Assembly: GCA_003164305.1 (NCBI GenBank)
Contig: PLSZ01000062.1
Location: forward strand, 11,126 to 18,109
Source of the DNA: Acetobacteraceae bacterium
GTDB lineage: Bacteria; Pseudomonadota; Alphaproteobacteria; Acetobacterales; Acetobacteraceae
DNA: 6,984 nucleotides
Reading direction: 5' to 3'
Shown: positions 1 to 6,012 of the stretch, piece by piece
Numbering within the stretch: position 1 is the stretch's first letter
Layout of the letters: the number at the start of each line of letters is the position of its first letter
Position numbers and translations under genes: made by a program
Notes under the pieces: generated by a model
The model's database searches: none
Seen by the model: only the letters and a program-made list of their open reading frames with translations
What the model was told of the DNA's origin: nothing

Positions 1-379
1 GATGCGACTGGTACAGGTCGATGTAGTCGGTTCGCAGGCGGCGTAACGAGTCTTCCACCGCTTGCATCATGTATTTCCGGGACAGGCCCTTTTTTCCTGG
101 CGCCATCTCAATGCCCAGTTTGGTGGCGATGATGACCTTGTCGCGGTTGCCGCGGGCTTTCAGCCAGTTGCCGATGATCGTTTCGGATTCGCCGCCTTTG
201 TTACCCGGATGCCAGCGCGAATAGACGTCGGCCGAGTCGATGAAGTTGAAGCCGGCGGCGACGAACGCGTCGAGCAGTTTGAACGACATCGCCTCATCGG
301 CGGTCCAACCGAAAACGTTGCCGCCAAAGGTGATCGGGTAAACATGCAGAGAGGATTGGCCGAGTTGGCGCTTTTCCAT
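1..379 (-). CDS. Aldo/keto reductase, N-terminal part (truncated by window edge)
   Basis: This is the first 126 residues of an NAD(P)H-dependent aldo/keto reductase; the rest lies beyond position 1. Such soluble (beta/alpha)8-barrel enzymes reduce aldehydes or ketones to alcohols. All four catalytic residues expected for the superfamily are visible: Asp48 and Tyr53 (in FIDSADVYS), Lys87 (in IIATKLG) and His126 (in DLYQSH, at the very edge). The N-terminal MEKRQLGQSSLHV followed by TFGGNVFGW is typical of the YajO/YhdN-like group (COG0667), often annotated as voltage-gated K+ channel beta-subunit-like. The ATG at 379 is supported by AGGAG at 386-390, six bases upstream. The gene lies 90 bp downstream of the amidohydrolase on the same strand, so co-transcription is likely. 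The substrate cannot be inferred, and the C-terminal cofactor-binding residues are outside the window. Confidence 0.93.
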   Translation of the reverse strand, partial: MEKRQLGQSSLHVYPITFGGNVFGWTADEAMSFKLLDAFVAAGFNFIDSADVYSRWHPGNKGGESETIIGNWLKARGNRDKVIIATKLGIEMAPGKKGLSRKYMMQAVEDSLRRLRTDYIDLYQSH

Positions 380-385
380 GTTGGT

Positions 386-390
386 CTCCT
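386..390 (-). promoter_or_regulatory. Ribosome binding site of the aldo/keto reductase
   Basis: AGGAG on the minus strand lies six bases before the ATG at 379. It decides this start and shows the gene is translated independently of the gene upstream. Confidence 0.75.
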
Positions 391-431
391 GTATGGGATG
401 GCTCGGGTCAGCGGACCGGAAATTCGCCGGG

Positions 432-459
432 TCGCGGTCACCCGGGCGGGTGGCCGCGA
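432..459 (-). terminator. GC-rich hairpin just after the amidohydrolase stop (possible terminator or mRNA-end structure)
   Basis: A 12-bp inverted repeat (432-443 with 448-459) surrounds a 4-base loop and starts about 10 bases past the amidohydrolase stop. Eleven of the twelve pairs are Watson-Crick; the pair 438/453 would be U.G in plus-strand RNA and A.C in minus-strand RNA. No U-tract follows on the minus strand, so this is not a canonical intrinsic terminator. It may instead protect a 3' end or reduce read-through into the reductase gene. Confidence 0.4.
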
Positions 460-469
460 TGGAAGACGA

Positions 470-2182
470 TCAGCGCGCGCGGACCAGTCGGCCCGCGGTG
501 GCGCCGGTGTACTGGCCATCCTCGAACGTCGATACACCCGAAACGAAGGTGTGCTTGTAGCCATCGACCCGCTGGACCAGACGGCGGCCATTCATCGGCA
601 GGTCGTAGCGGACCTCGGGGATATGCAGCCGCAGGTTCTGGTAATCGATGACGTTGACGTCGGCTTTCATGCCTTCCTTCAACAGCCCGCGATCATGGAA
701 GCCGAAGAAGCGCGCGGTGTCGTTGGTCTGACGTTTCACCAACATCTCCAGCGGCAACCGCGGCCCGCGGCTACGATCGCGCGCCCAATGGATCAGCATC
801 CAACTGGGCACGCTGGCATCGACGATCGAGGAGCAATGCGCGCCACCGTCCGACAACCCCAGGATGGTGGTTTCATCCGAAAGCATCGTGTGAATGACGT
901 CCAGATTGTCTTCGTTGTAGCCAACGATCGGGAAGAACAGGAAGCGGTCGGCGCCACCGGCGAGATAATCGTACGCCACCTCGTCCGGCGAGTGGTTCGA
1001 CCGCGCGGCCATGGCGGCGATGCTGTCTTTTTCCTCCGGCTCATAGTTCGGCGGGTCGGCCATCGGGAACATGCGGCTCCAACTCGTGGTGATCCGCTGC
1101 CGGAACTGCGACAGCCGGTTCAGCAACTCCGCCGACGGGGCTTCGCTCAGAACCTGAGCCCGGAACGCGGGATCCTGCATGCGCTTCATTCGTTCCGCGA
1201 CGGGAAGTTGCAATAACGCCTGGTAGCTCGGCCGGATGGAGAATGGATTGAGCGCCGTGTCGATGCCGAGCAACACGCCAACCGGGCGGCCGGCGATTTG
1301 CGCGGTCACCTGCGCTCCCTGAGCGCGTGCTTTATGTACACCGTCCATCAGCCGACGCCAACGCACCAGATCGGTGGGGCGATCGGTCAGCAGGAACCAG
1401 ACGGGACGGCCGCTCTCCTGGCCGAACTTCGTCATCCATTTCAGTTCCTCGGCTTCATCGTCGAAGTCGCTGTTGACGCCGAAGGCGCCGTGATTGAGGC
1501 CGTTGAACGCGGTGCCGATTCCCAGCAGTTCCTCGACTTCCGAGTAGCGGCCAGGAACCATCTCTCCCGCCGGGGTCTTGTGGGAATTTGTGCGGGAGGT
1601 GGTGAAACCAAAGGCGCCAGCCTTGAGGCCCTGACGCACGGCGTCACGCATTTGCGCGATGTCGTCGCCGGTGGCCTTTTCACGGCGCACCGCGCGCTCC
1701 CCCATCACGTAAACGCGCAGCGGGTGATGCGGAATTTGCGCGGCGATATCGATCGCGCGCGGTTTCTGGTCCAGCGCGTCGAGATATTCGGGGAAGGTTT
1801 CCCAGTTCCACTTCAATCCGTCGGCGAGGGCGATGCCGGGGATTTCCTCGATCGACTCCATCATGCCGATCAGAGCGGAATGATCCGCTTTGCGAACGGG
1901 CGCGAAGCCGACACCGCAATTGCCGAACAGCACGGTGCTGACACCATGCCACGATGACGGCGCGAGTTCGGTGTCCCACATCGCCTGGCCATCGTAATGC
2001 GTGTGCACATCGACCCAGCCGGGTGTGACGAGCAATCCGTGCGCGTCGATCTCACGCTTTCCCGGGCCTATCTTGCCGCCAACCCGGGCGATCTTGCCGT
2101 CTTCCAGCGCGACATCGCCGGTGGTACTGGGCTGGCCGGAGCCATCGACGATGGTGCCGCCTCTGATCACGGTGTCATGCAT
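470..2182 (-). CDS. D-aminoacylase-like amidohydrolase (N-acyl-D-amino-acid deacylase family)
   Basis: This is a complete 570-residue amidohydrolase-superfamily protein resembling COG3653 (NdaD-like) enzymes, whose studied members hydrolyse N-acyl-D-amino acids to a D-amino acid and a carboxylate. The N-terminal urease-like beta-sandwich strand (DTVIRGGTIVDGSG) leads to the metal motif HTHYD (His60, His62, Asp64). NCGVGFAP follows, with Cys89 where D-aminoacylases keep a metal-binding Cys. The catalytic Asp445 is in GLSDGGAH, and the C-terminal sandwich contains LLKEGMKADVNVID (about 500-513). The classical SHHK-type zinc His motif is not apparent; the corresponding stretch reads AQIAGRPVGVLLG (294-306), which I recall as typical of a large uncharacterised subgroup. 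Exact substrate is therefore uncertain. There is no signal peptide, so it is probably cytoplasmic. The ATG at 2182 has AAGGAG seven bases upstream. It lies 64 bp after the AIM24-like gene and 90 bp before the reductase gene. Confidence 0.9.
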   Translation of the reverse strand: MHDTVIRGGTIVDGSGQPSTTGDVALEDGKIARVGGKIGPGKREIDAHGLLVTPGWVDVHTHYDGQAMWDTELAPSSWHGVSTVLFGNCGVGFAPVRKADHSALIGMMESIEEIPGIALADGLKWNWETFPEYLDALDQKPRAIDIAAQIPHHPLRVYVMGERAVRREKATGDDIAQMRDAVRQGLKAGAFGFTTSRTNSHKTPAGEMVPGRYSEVEELLGIGTAFNGLNHGAFGVNSDFDDEAEELKWMTKFGQESGRPVWFLLTDRPTDLVRWRRLMDGVHKARAQGAQVTAQIAGRPVGVLLGIDTALNPFSIRPSYQALLQLPVAERMKRMQDPAFRAQVLSEAPSAELLNRLSQFRQRITTSWSRMFPMADPPNYEPEEKDSIAAMAARSNHSPDEVAYDYLAGGADRFLFFPIVGYNEDNLDVIHTMLSDETTILGLSDGGAHCSSIVDASVPSWMLIHWARDRSRGPRLPLEMLVKRQTNDTARFFGFHDRGLLKEGMKADVNVIDYQNLRLHIPEVRYDLPMNGRRLVQRVDGYKHTFVSGVSTFEDGQYTGATAGRLVRAR

Positions 2183-2189
2183 TGACTTG

Positions 2190-2195
2190 CTCCTT
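2190..2195 (-). promoter_or_regulatory. Ribosome binding site of the amidohydrolase
   Basis: AAGGAG, a near-perfect anti-16S match, lies seven bases before the ATG at 2182. It is the strongest translation signal in the window. Confidence 0.8.
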
Positions 2196-2215
2196 GGGAC
2201 TCATTTGTTGACGGC

Positions 2216-2244
2216 ATGACAGACCCAACCTGGGCCAGGGTCAA
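2216..2244 (-). promoter_or_regulatory. Candidate sigma70-type promoter for the amidohydrolase (and perhaps the reductase)
   Basis: Reading the minus strand, TTGACC (2244-2239, 5 of 6 matches to the -35 consensus) is followed by an exact 17-bp spacer and TGTCAT (2221-2216, 4 of 6 matches to the -10). Transcription would start near 2209, giving a leader of about 27 bases that contains the AAGGAG site. It starts a few bases past the stop of the AIM24-like gene. This is a consensus match only, and such matches arise by chance, although less often in GC-rich DNA. Confidence 0.4.
2222..2242. repeat. Two staggered dyads inside the candidate promoter (possible operator)
   Basis: An outer inverted repeat GACCC/GGGTC (2222-2226 with 2238-2242) encloses CCTGG-G-CCAGG (2229-2239), a perfect 11-base dyad with a one-base centre. 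The two dyad centres are offset by two bases. Together they fill the spacer between the proposed -35 and -10 elements, where a repressor could act. An RNA hairpin marking the 3' end of the AIM24-like transcript is an alternative. Confidence 0.35.
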
Positions 2245-2246
2245 GT

Positions 2247-3017
2247 TCAGCGGTCGCCGCCGAAAATGCCGCGCAGGATGGCTCCCGCCGCGCCGGCTTC
2301 GACGACCTGCGCGGTGCTCGCGGGTTCGCCTTTGCCCAGATAGGGCGCGAGGGCATGCGCCAGATTGGGCAGCGTCATCGTTTGCAGCCACACCCGTCCT
2401 GGGCCGGTCAGCCGCACCAGGAAGATCCCGTCGCCGCCGAACATCAGGTTCTTGATGCCGCTGATGGTGGTAACTTCGAAACGAACGCTGTCCTCGAACA
2501 TGCCGACGTGGCCGGGATGCACCAGTACGGTTTCGCCAGGTCGCAGGTCGTTGGCGACGATTTCACCGCCCAGTGCGACCCAGGCCTGACAGGCGCCGGA
2601 CAAATGTTGCAGGATGAAACCTTCGCCGCCGAAAACGCCGGCGCCGAGGTTTTGTTGCAAAGCCGTACTCAGTTGCACGCCTTGCGTGGCGCAGAGGAAG
2701 CCGTGCCGGTGGATCAGGTAGCCGCGGTTGGGTTGCACATCGACCGGAACGATCTGACCGGGGATTTTAGGCGTGAACGCAACGCCACCTGGGCCGTTGT
2801 CGGCGATGAACTCGGTCATGAACAGGCCGCCGCCGGAGAGCGCCCGCCCGAGCACGCCGAAAATGCCCTTCGCGCCGGCGGTCATCGCCGTGGTGTTCAT
2901 GGTGACCGTTTGGGTCATCCACGAGAACTCGCCGGGTTCGGCGACGATCTTGTCGCCGGCCTCGAGTCCGATCTCCAAGACCGGTAGCGTTTCGCCCGTA
3001 ATCTTCGTCTTCATCAT
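2247..3017 (-). CDS. TIGR00266 / AIM24-family protein
   Basis: This complete 256-residue protein belongs to the AIM24 family (PF01987, TIGR00266), whose bacterial function is unknown; the family name comes from a yeast mitochondrial protein involved in inner-membrane organisation. Family features visible are the early VAEPGEFSWM (about 25-34), a Gly-rich stretch GRALSGGGLFMTEF (57-70), the PGQIVPVDV strand (86-94), GGEGFILQHLSG (130-141), LVHPGHVGMFE (165-175) and GGDGIFLVRLTGPGRVWLQT (194-213). The regular beta-strand/Gly pattern suits the expected beta-rich fold. The Gly- and Ala-rich tail (AGAAGAILRGIFGG) resembles tails seen in relatives. No signal peptide or clear transmembrane helix is present. 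Two adjacent ATGs open the frame (3017 and 3014); GAGGT at 3021-3025 is only three bases from the first but six from the second, so 3014 may be the true start. The gene follows cvpA by 74 bp. Confidence 0.9.
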   Translation of the reverse strand: MMKTKITGETLPVLEIGLEAGDKIVAEPGEFSWMTQTVTMNTTAMTAGAKGIFGVLGRALSGGGLFMTEFIADNGPGGVAFTPKIPGQIVPVDVQPNRGYLIHRHGFLCATQGVQLSTALQQNLGAGVFGGEGFILQHLSGACQAWVALGGEIVANDLRPGETVLVHPGHVGMFEDSVRFEVTTISGIKNLMFGGDGIFLVRLTGPGRVWLQTMTLPNLAHALAPYLGKGEPASTAQVVEAGAAGAILRGIFGGDR

Positions 3018-3020
3018 CGT

Positions 3021-3025
3021 ACCTC
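3021..3025 (-). promoter_or_regulatory. Ribosome binding site of the AIM24-like gene
   Basis: GAGGT (within GTGAGGT) on the minus strand is three bases from the ATG at 3017 and six from the ATG at 3014. Normal spacing favours initiation at 3014, shortening the protein by one Met. Confidence 0.6.
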
Positions 3026-3043
3026 ACGGCTGTCTTGACATGC

Positions 3044-3059
3044 GGAGCGGCCGCGCTCC
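3044..3059 (-). terminator. Short GC hairpin between cvpA and the AIM24-like gene
   Basis: A perfect 6-bp inverted repeat (3044-3049 with 3054-3059, GGAGCG/CGCTCC) has a 4-base loop and lies about 30 bases past the cvpA stop. No U-run follows on the minus strand, so intrinsic termination is doubtful. It could weaken read-through from the pheST-cvpA operon or simply be a GC-rich chance repeat. Confidence 0.25.
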
Positions 3060-3091
3060 TGCGTGACCTTGGCCTCTTTTAGGCGCGCTGA

Positions 3092-3628
3092 CTAGACATG
3101 ATGGCGAACGAAGAACGGGGCCAAAAGCGGGCGCACGAACCACGGCATGAGGCCGCGGATCGCATCGTCGACCGCCGGGTCGGGTTGCGTGACGAGCGAG
3201 ACCAGCGCCGAGCGGTGCAAGTCATTTTGCAAGTCGCGCGGCAACGGAAAGAACAGCACGACGTAGAGTACGAGAAACGCGCCGAAGAGCGCCTTGCATG
3301 CTCCGAGTAACGCACCGGCGATGCCGTTGGCAATGCCGAGTACCGGCAGCTTTGCGACCCGGCCCAGCAGCCACGCGATCAGCATGACGATCGCGTAGGC
3401 GATGATCGCGAAGATCAACAGGCCGACGGCATGCGCGGAGCCGTGCGTCAGGCCGGTAAACCTTGTGACGGTCTCGTCGAACGATCCGTTGTACCGGAAC
3501 GCTGCGATGATCGCGACGAAGACCGCGACCGCCCCGGCGAGTTCGGAGACGAAGCCCTTTTGGAAGCCTCGCACCGCGAAGAAAATCGTGATGCCGCCGA
3601 TGATGAGATCGGGCCAGGCCAGGGTCAC
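3092..3628 (-). CDS. cvpA: CvpA family inner-membrane protein
   Basis: This complete 178-residue polytopic membrane protein belongs to the CvpA (colicin V production, PF02674) family. In E. coli CvpA is needed for colicin V export and for normal envelope stress tolerance; its biochemical role is unknown. The N-terminal pattern WPDLIIGGITIFFAVRGFQKGFVSEL (5-30) is the family signature, with the RGFxKGFVSEL loop after helix 1. Hydrophobic segments lie at about 6-22, 27-45, 66-89 and 98-128, the last long enough for one long or two short helices. A soluble tail follows (about 130-178). The GTG start overlaps the pheT stop as GTGA, which implies translational coupling. A GGAG lies about 13 bases upstream inside pheT, rather far for an independent site. 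In Firmicutes cvpA often lies in the pheST-zapA-cvpA-mutS2 cluster; here zapA is missing and mutS2 does not follow. Confidence 0.93.
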   Translation of the reverse strand: MTLAWPDLIIGGITIFFAVRGFQKGFVSELAGAVAVFVAIIAAFRYNGSFDETVTRFTGLTHGSAHAVGLLIFAIIAYAIVMLIAWLLGRVAKLPVLGIANGIAGALLGACKALFGAFLVLYVVLFFPLPRDLQNDLHRSALVSLVTQPDPAVDDAIRGLMPWFVRPLLAPFFVRHHV

Positions 3629-5973
3629 CCGCGCAGGGTCGCTCCGAAACGTTGACGCAAGTCGCCGACGATCGCGGAGATCGTTTCATCGGCAATAGCG
3701 TCGGTCAGGGTCGCGTCTTCGCGTTGTAACGTCACGCGTACCGCGAGCGATTTCTTCGCCACGTCGATCTGCGCGCCGCGATACTCATCGAAGATCTCCG
3801 CATTGCGCACGCCGGCGTGCGCGCGTACCGCGCGCAGCACATCGGCTGCCGCAACGTCGCCGTCGAGCACGATCGCGAGGTCGCGTTCGACGGGTGGAAA
3901 GCGTGACGGCGCGACGAACGGCGCGATCGTGCGCTGCGGGAGCGCCTCGATATCGAGGCCGGCCGCGACGACATCATCGTCGATATCGTAGGCGCGCAGC
4001 AAGCGTGGATCGACGACGCCGACCATCGCAACGAGCACTCCGTCGATGGAGAGCTGCGCGGTTTTTCCGGGATGCATCCACGGTGCCGTCGCGCGGGCGA
4101 CGTCGGCGGTTTTTCCGGTCAGCGCACGCACGGCAGCGAGGACGTCCGAGAGCAGCGCGGCGTACGGCGTGCTGCGCCACACCGGTTCATCGATGCGGGC
4201 GGTTGCCGCAACGAGCAAGGCGGTGTTGCGTTCCGTCGGATGCGGCTCCGCGTCGGCGAAGATGTGCCCGATCTCGAACGTGCGATACGGGCGCAGGCGG
4301 TCGCGGGCGACCATCGCGAGGTGCGCGTGCAGCATCGCATAGCGCAAATAGCGCTGGTCGTCGGAGAGCGGGTTGATGATTTCGGCAACGGCCGGAATCG
4401 TGAAACCGAGCGCGCGATCCCGTTCGGCGATGACGGCTGGTTGGAGCGCCAGCGTCATGCACTCGCGGTAGCCGAGCCCGGCGAGGGTAGCCGCAAGCGC
4501 ATTATCGCGATCGAAGACGTCGCTCTTCAGCGGCTGCACGCCGACCGACGGCATCACGCCCTCGAGCCGGTCGTAACCGACGACACGCGCGATCTCTTCG
4601 ACGATATCGGCGGGGATCGCGATGTCGCTGCGCCAGGCCGGCGCCGTCACGGAAAATGTCAGGCCGCGATCTTCGACGGTAAAGCCGAGCGATTGCAGCG
4701 CGCGCTCGACTGCCGTATCCTCGAGGGCAAATCCGAGCAGCCGTTCGACATCGCTTTTCGGTAGTGCGACCGGTGCGGGCGCGGTGAGTTGCGCGCCGTA
4801 AGGCTTGGGCGCGCGCACGGTGCCGCCCTCGGCCGCCAGCAGCACCGCGGCGCGGGCCGCACCGAGATCGGTTAGCGCGGGCGGGAGGTTCTTCTCGTTG
4901 CGGGTTGAGGCTTCGCTGCGCAGACCGAGCTTCACGCTCATGCGGCGCACGCGCGGACCGGTGAAGTTCGCGCTTTCGATCACGATCTCGCGCGTCGTCG
5001 CGCTCACTTCGCTGACCTGGCCGCCCATCAGGCCCGCCAGGCCCGTGGCCTGCGTTTCATCGGCGATCAGCAGTGCGGTCGCGTCGAGCGTGCGGTCGAC
5101 GCCGTCGAGCGTGGTGAGGTGTTCGCCCGGTTTGGCGTCGCGCACGATGATGTGCGCGTTCTGGATTTTCGCGTAGTCGAAGAAGTGCAGCGGCTGTCCG
5201 GTTTCGAGCATCACGAAGTTCGAGATGTCGACGAGGTTGTTGATCGGGCGCTGACCGGCGAGCGCGAGCCGCACGCGGATCCAGGCCGGAGCCGGCCGCA
5301 CTTCGAGTCCGCTGACGCGCTGCGCGACGTAACGGCGGCCGTCGACGCTCTCGAGCGTAATGCGCACGTCGTCCGTTTCACCCGATGTCGCGACGGTCAT
5401 TGCCGGTTCGCGCAACGGAACCTCAAACGACGCGGCAAGCTCGCGGGCGAGCCCGAGCATCGACATCGCATCGACGCGGTTCGGCGTCACGTCGACGTCG
5501 AGCACCGGATCGGATAGACCGAGTAACTCGACCGCGTTCGCACCCAGCGGCAGATCGTGGTCGATCTGCATGATGCCGTCTTCGAACCAGTCCGCTTCGA
5601 GCGCGAGCTCGCCGGCCGAGCACAGCATCCCCTCGGAGGCGACGCCGCGCATCTTGCGCGGTTCGATCGTTAGTTCGGGCAGCTTCGCGCCGATCGTCGC
5701 AACCGGAATGACTTGGCCTTCGGCCACGTTCGTCGCGGCGGTGGCAATCGTCAGCGTGCGATTCGCGCCGATGTCGACCGTGCATACCACGAGCCGATCG
5801 GCATTGGGATGCTTCTCGATCTGCGTGATGCGGCCGACGACAACCCCGGTGATCGTGGGGCGCGTTTCAACCGCATCGACCGGAAACCCAAGCGTTGCGA
5901 GCCGTGACACGATCTCATTCGCGTCGTGCGGCAACTGCACGTAATCGCGCAGCCACGAAATTGGAACGCGCAC
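3625..5973 (-). CDS. pheT: Phenylalanine-tRNA ligase beta subunit
   Basis: This complete 782-residue PheRS beta subunit, of normal bacterial length (about 780-800), pairs with PheS in the cytoplasmic (alpha-beta)2 enzyme that charges tRNA-Phe and hydrolyses mischarged Tyr-tRNA-Phe. Domains in order: N-terminal segment MRVPISWLRDYV; EMAP-like tRNA-binding domain (about 40-150, with VVGRITQIEKHPNADRL); B3/4 editing domain (about 205-375) with NLVDISNFVMLETGQPLHFFD, GLMGGQVSEVS, and His263 and Glu333 at positions matching known editing-site residues; B5 domain (about 405-475) ending in DIVEEIARVVGYD with the Mg-binding Asp/Glu cluster; catalytic-like core (about 485-680); and a C-terminal ferredoxin-fold anticodon-binding domain (about 687-782, starting SRFPPVERDLAIVLD). 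The start is GTG at 5973, fixed by the conserved N-terminus; no alternative in-frame start exists in the gap after pheS, and the Shine-Dalgarno signal is weak. It overlaps cvpA by 4 bp. Confidence 0.98.
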   Translation of the reverse strand: MRVPISWLRDYVQLPHDANEIVSRLATLGFPVDAVETRPTITGVVVGRITQIEKHPNADRLVVCTVDIGANRTLTIATAATNVAEGQVIPVATIGAKLPELTIEPRKMRGVASEGMLCSAGELALEADWFEDGIMQIDHDLPLGANAVELLGLSDPVLDVDVTPNRVDAMSMLGLARELAASFEVPLREPAMTVATSGETDDVRITLESVDGRRYVAQRVSGLEVRPAPAWIRVRLALAGQRPINNLVDISNFVMLETGQPLHFFDYAKIQNAHIIVRDAKPGEHLTTLDGVDRTLDATALLIADETQATGLAGLMGGQVSEVSATTREIVIESANFTGPRVRRMSVKLGLRSEASTRNEKNLPPALTDLGAARAAVLLAAEGGTVRAPKPYGAQLTAPAPVALPKSDVERLLGFALEDTAVERALQSLGFTVEDRGLTFSVTAPAWRSDIAIPADIVEEIARVVGYDRLEGVMPSVGVQPLKSDVFDRDNALAATLAGLGYRECMTLALQPAVIAERDRALGFTIPAVAEIINPLSDDQRYLRYAMLHAHLAMVARDRLRPYRTFEIGHIFADAEPHPTERNTALLVAATARIDEPVWRSTPYAALLSDVLAAVRALTGKTADVARATAPWMHPGKTAQLSIDGVLVAMVGVVDPRLLRAYDIDDDVVAAGLDIEALPQRTIAPFVAPSRFPPVERDLAIVLDGDVAAADVLRAVRAHAGVRNAEIFDEYRGAQIDVAKKSLAVRVTLQREDATLTDAIADETISAIVGDLRQRFGATLRG

Positions 5974-6012
5974 TACTTCACTGTCACGAAGAGCTTGCCC
6001 GATATGCGGCGG

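Noticed and set aside
62..1216. Long plus-strand open frame (384 codons) opposite the reductase and amidohydrolase
   Set aside because: It lies antisense to two well-conserved proteins, spans their intergenic gap and has no recognisable domain. Long antisense frames are common in GC-rich coding DNA.
1298..1957. Plus-strand open frame of 219 codons inside the amidohydrolase
   Set aside because: It is the antisense shadow of a conserved gene, with low-complexity charged composition and no domain I recognise.
2355..2987. Plus-strand open frame of 210 codons opposite the AIM24-like gene
   Set aside because: The minus-strand product matches a known family throughout its length; the plus-strand translation has no recognisable motifs.
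3035..3040. Perfect TTGACA hexamer on the plus strand between cvpA and the AIM24-like gene
   Set aside because: No acceptable -10 element lies 16-18 bases downstream and no plus-strand gene follows, so it is most likely a chance match.
4072..4764. Plus-strand open frame of 230 codons inside pheT
   Set aside because: It is fully antisense to the conserved catalytic-like core and B5 domains of PheT and its Arg-rich translation is typical of a shadow frame.
5360..5944. Plus-strand open frame of 194 codons opposite the pheT N-terminal region
   Set aside because: It is a Ser/Thr/Ala-rich shadow of the conserved tRNA-binding and early B3/4 regions, with no domain.
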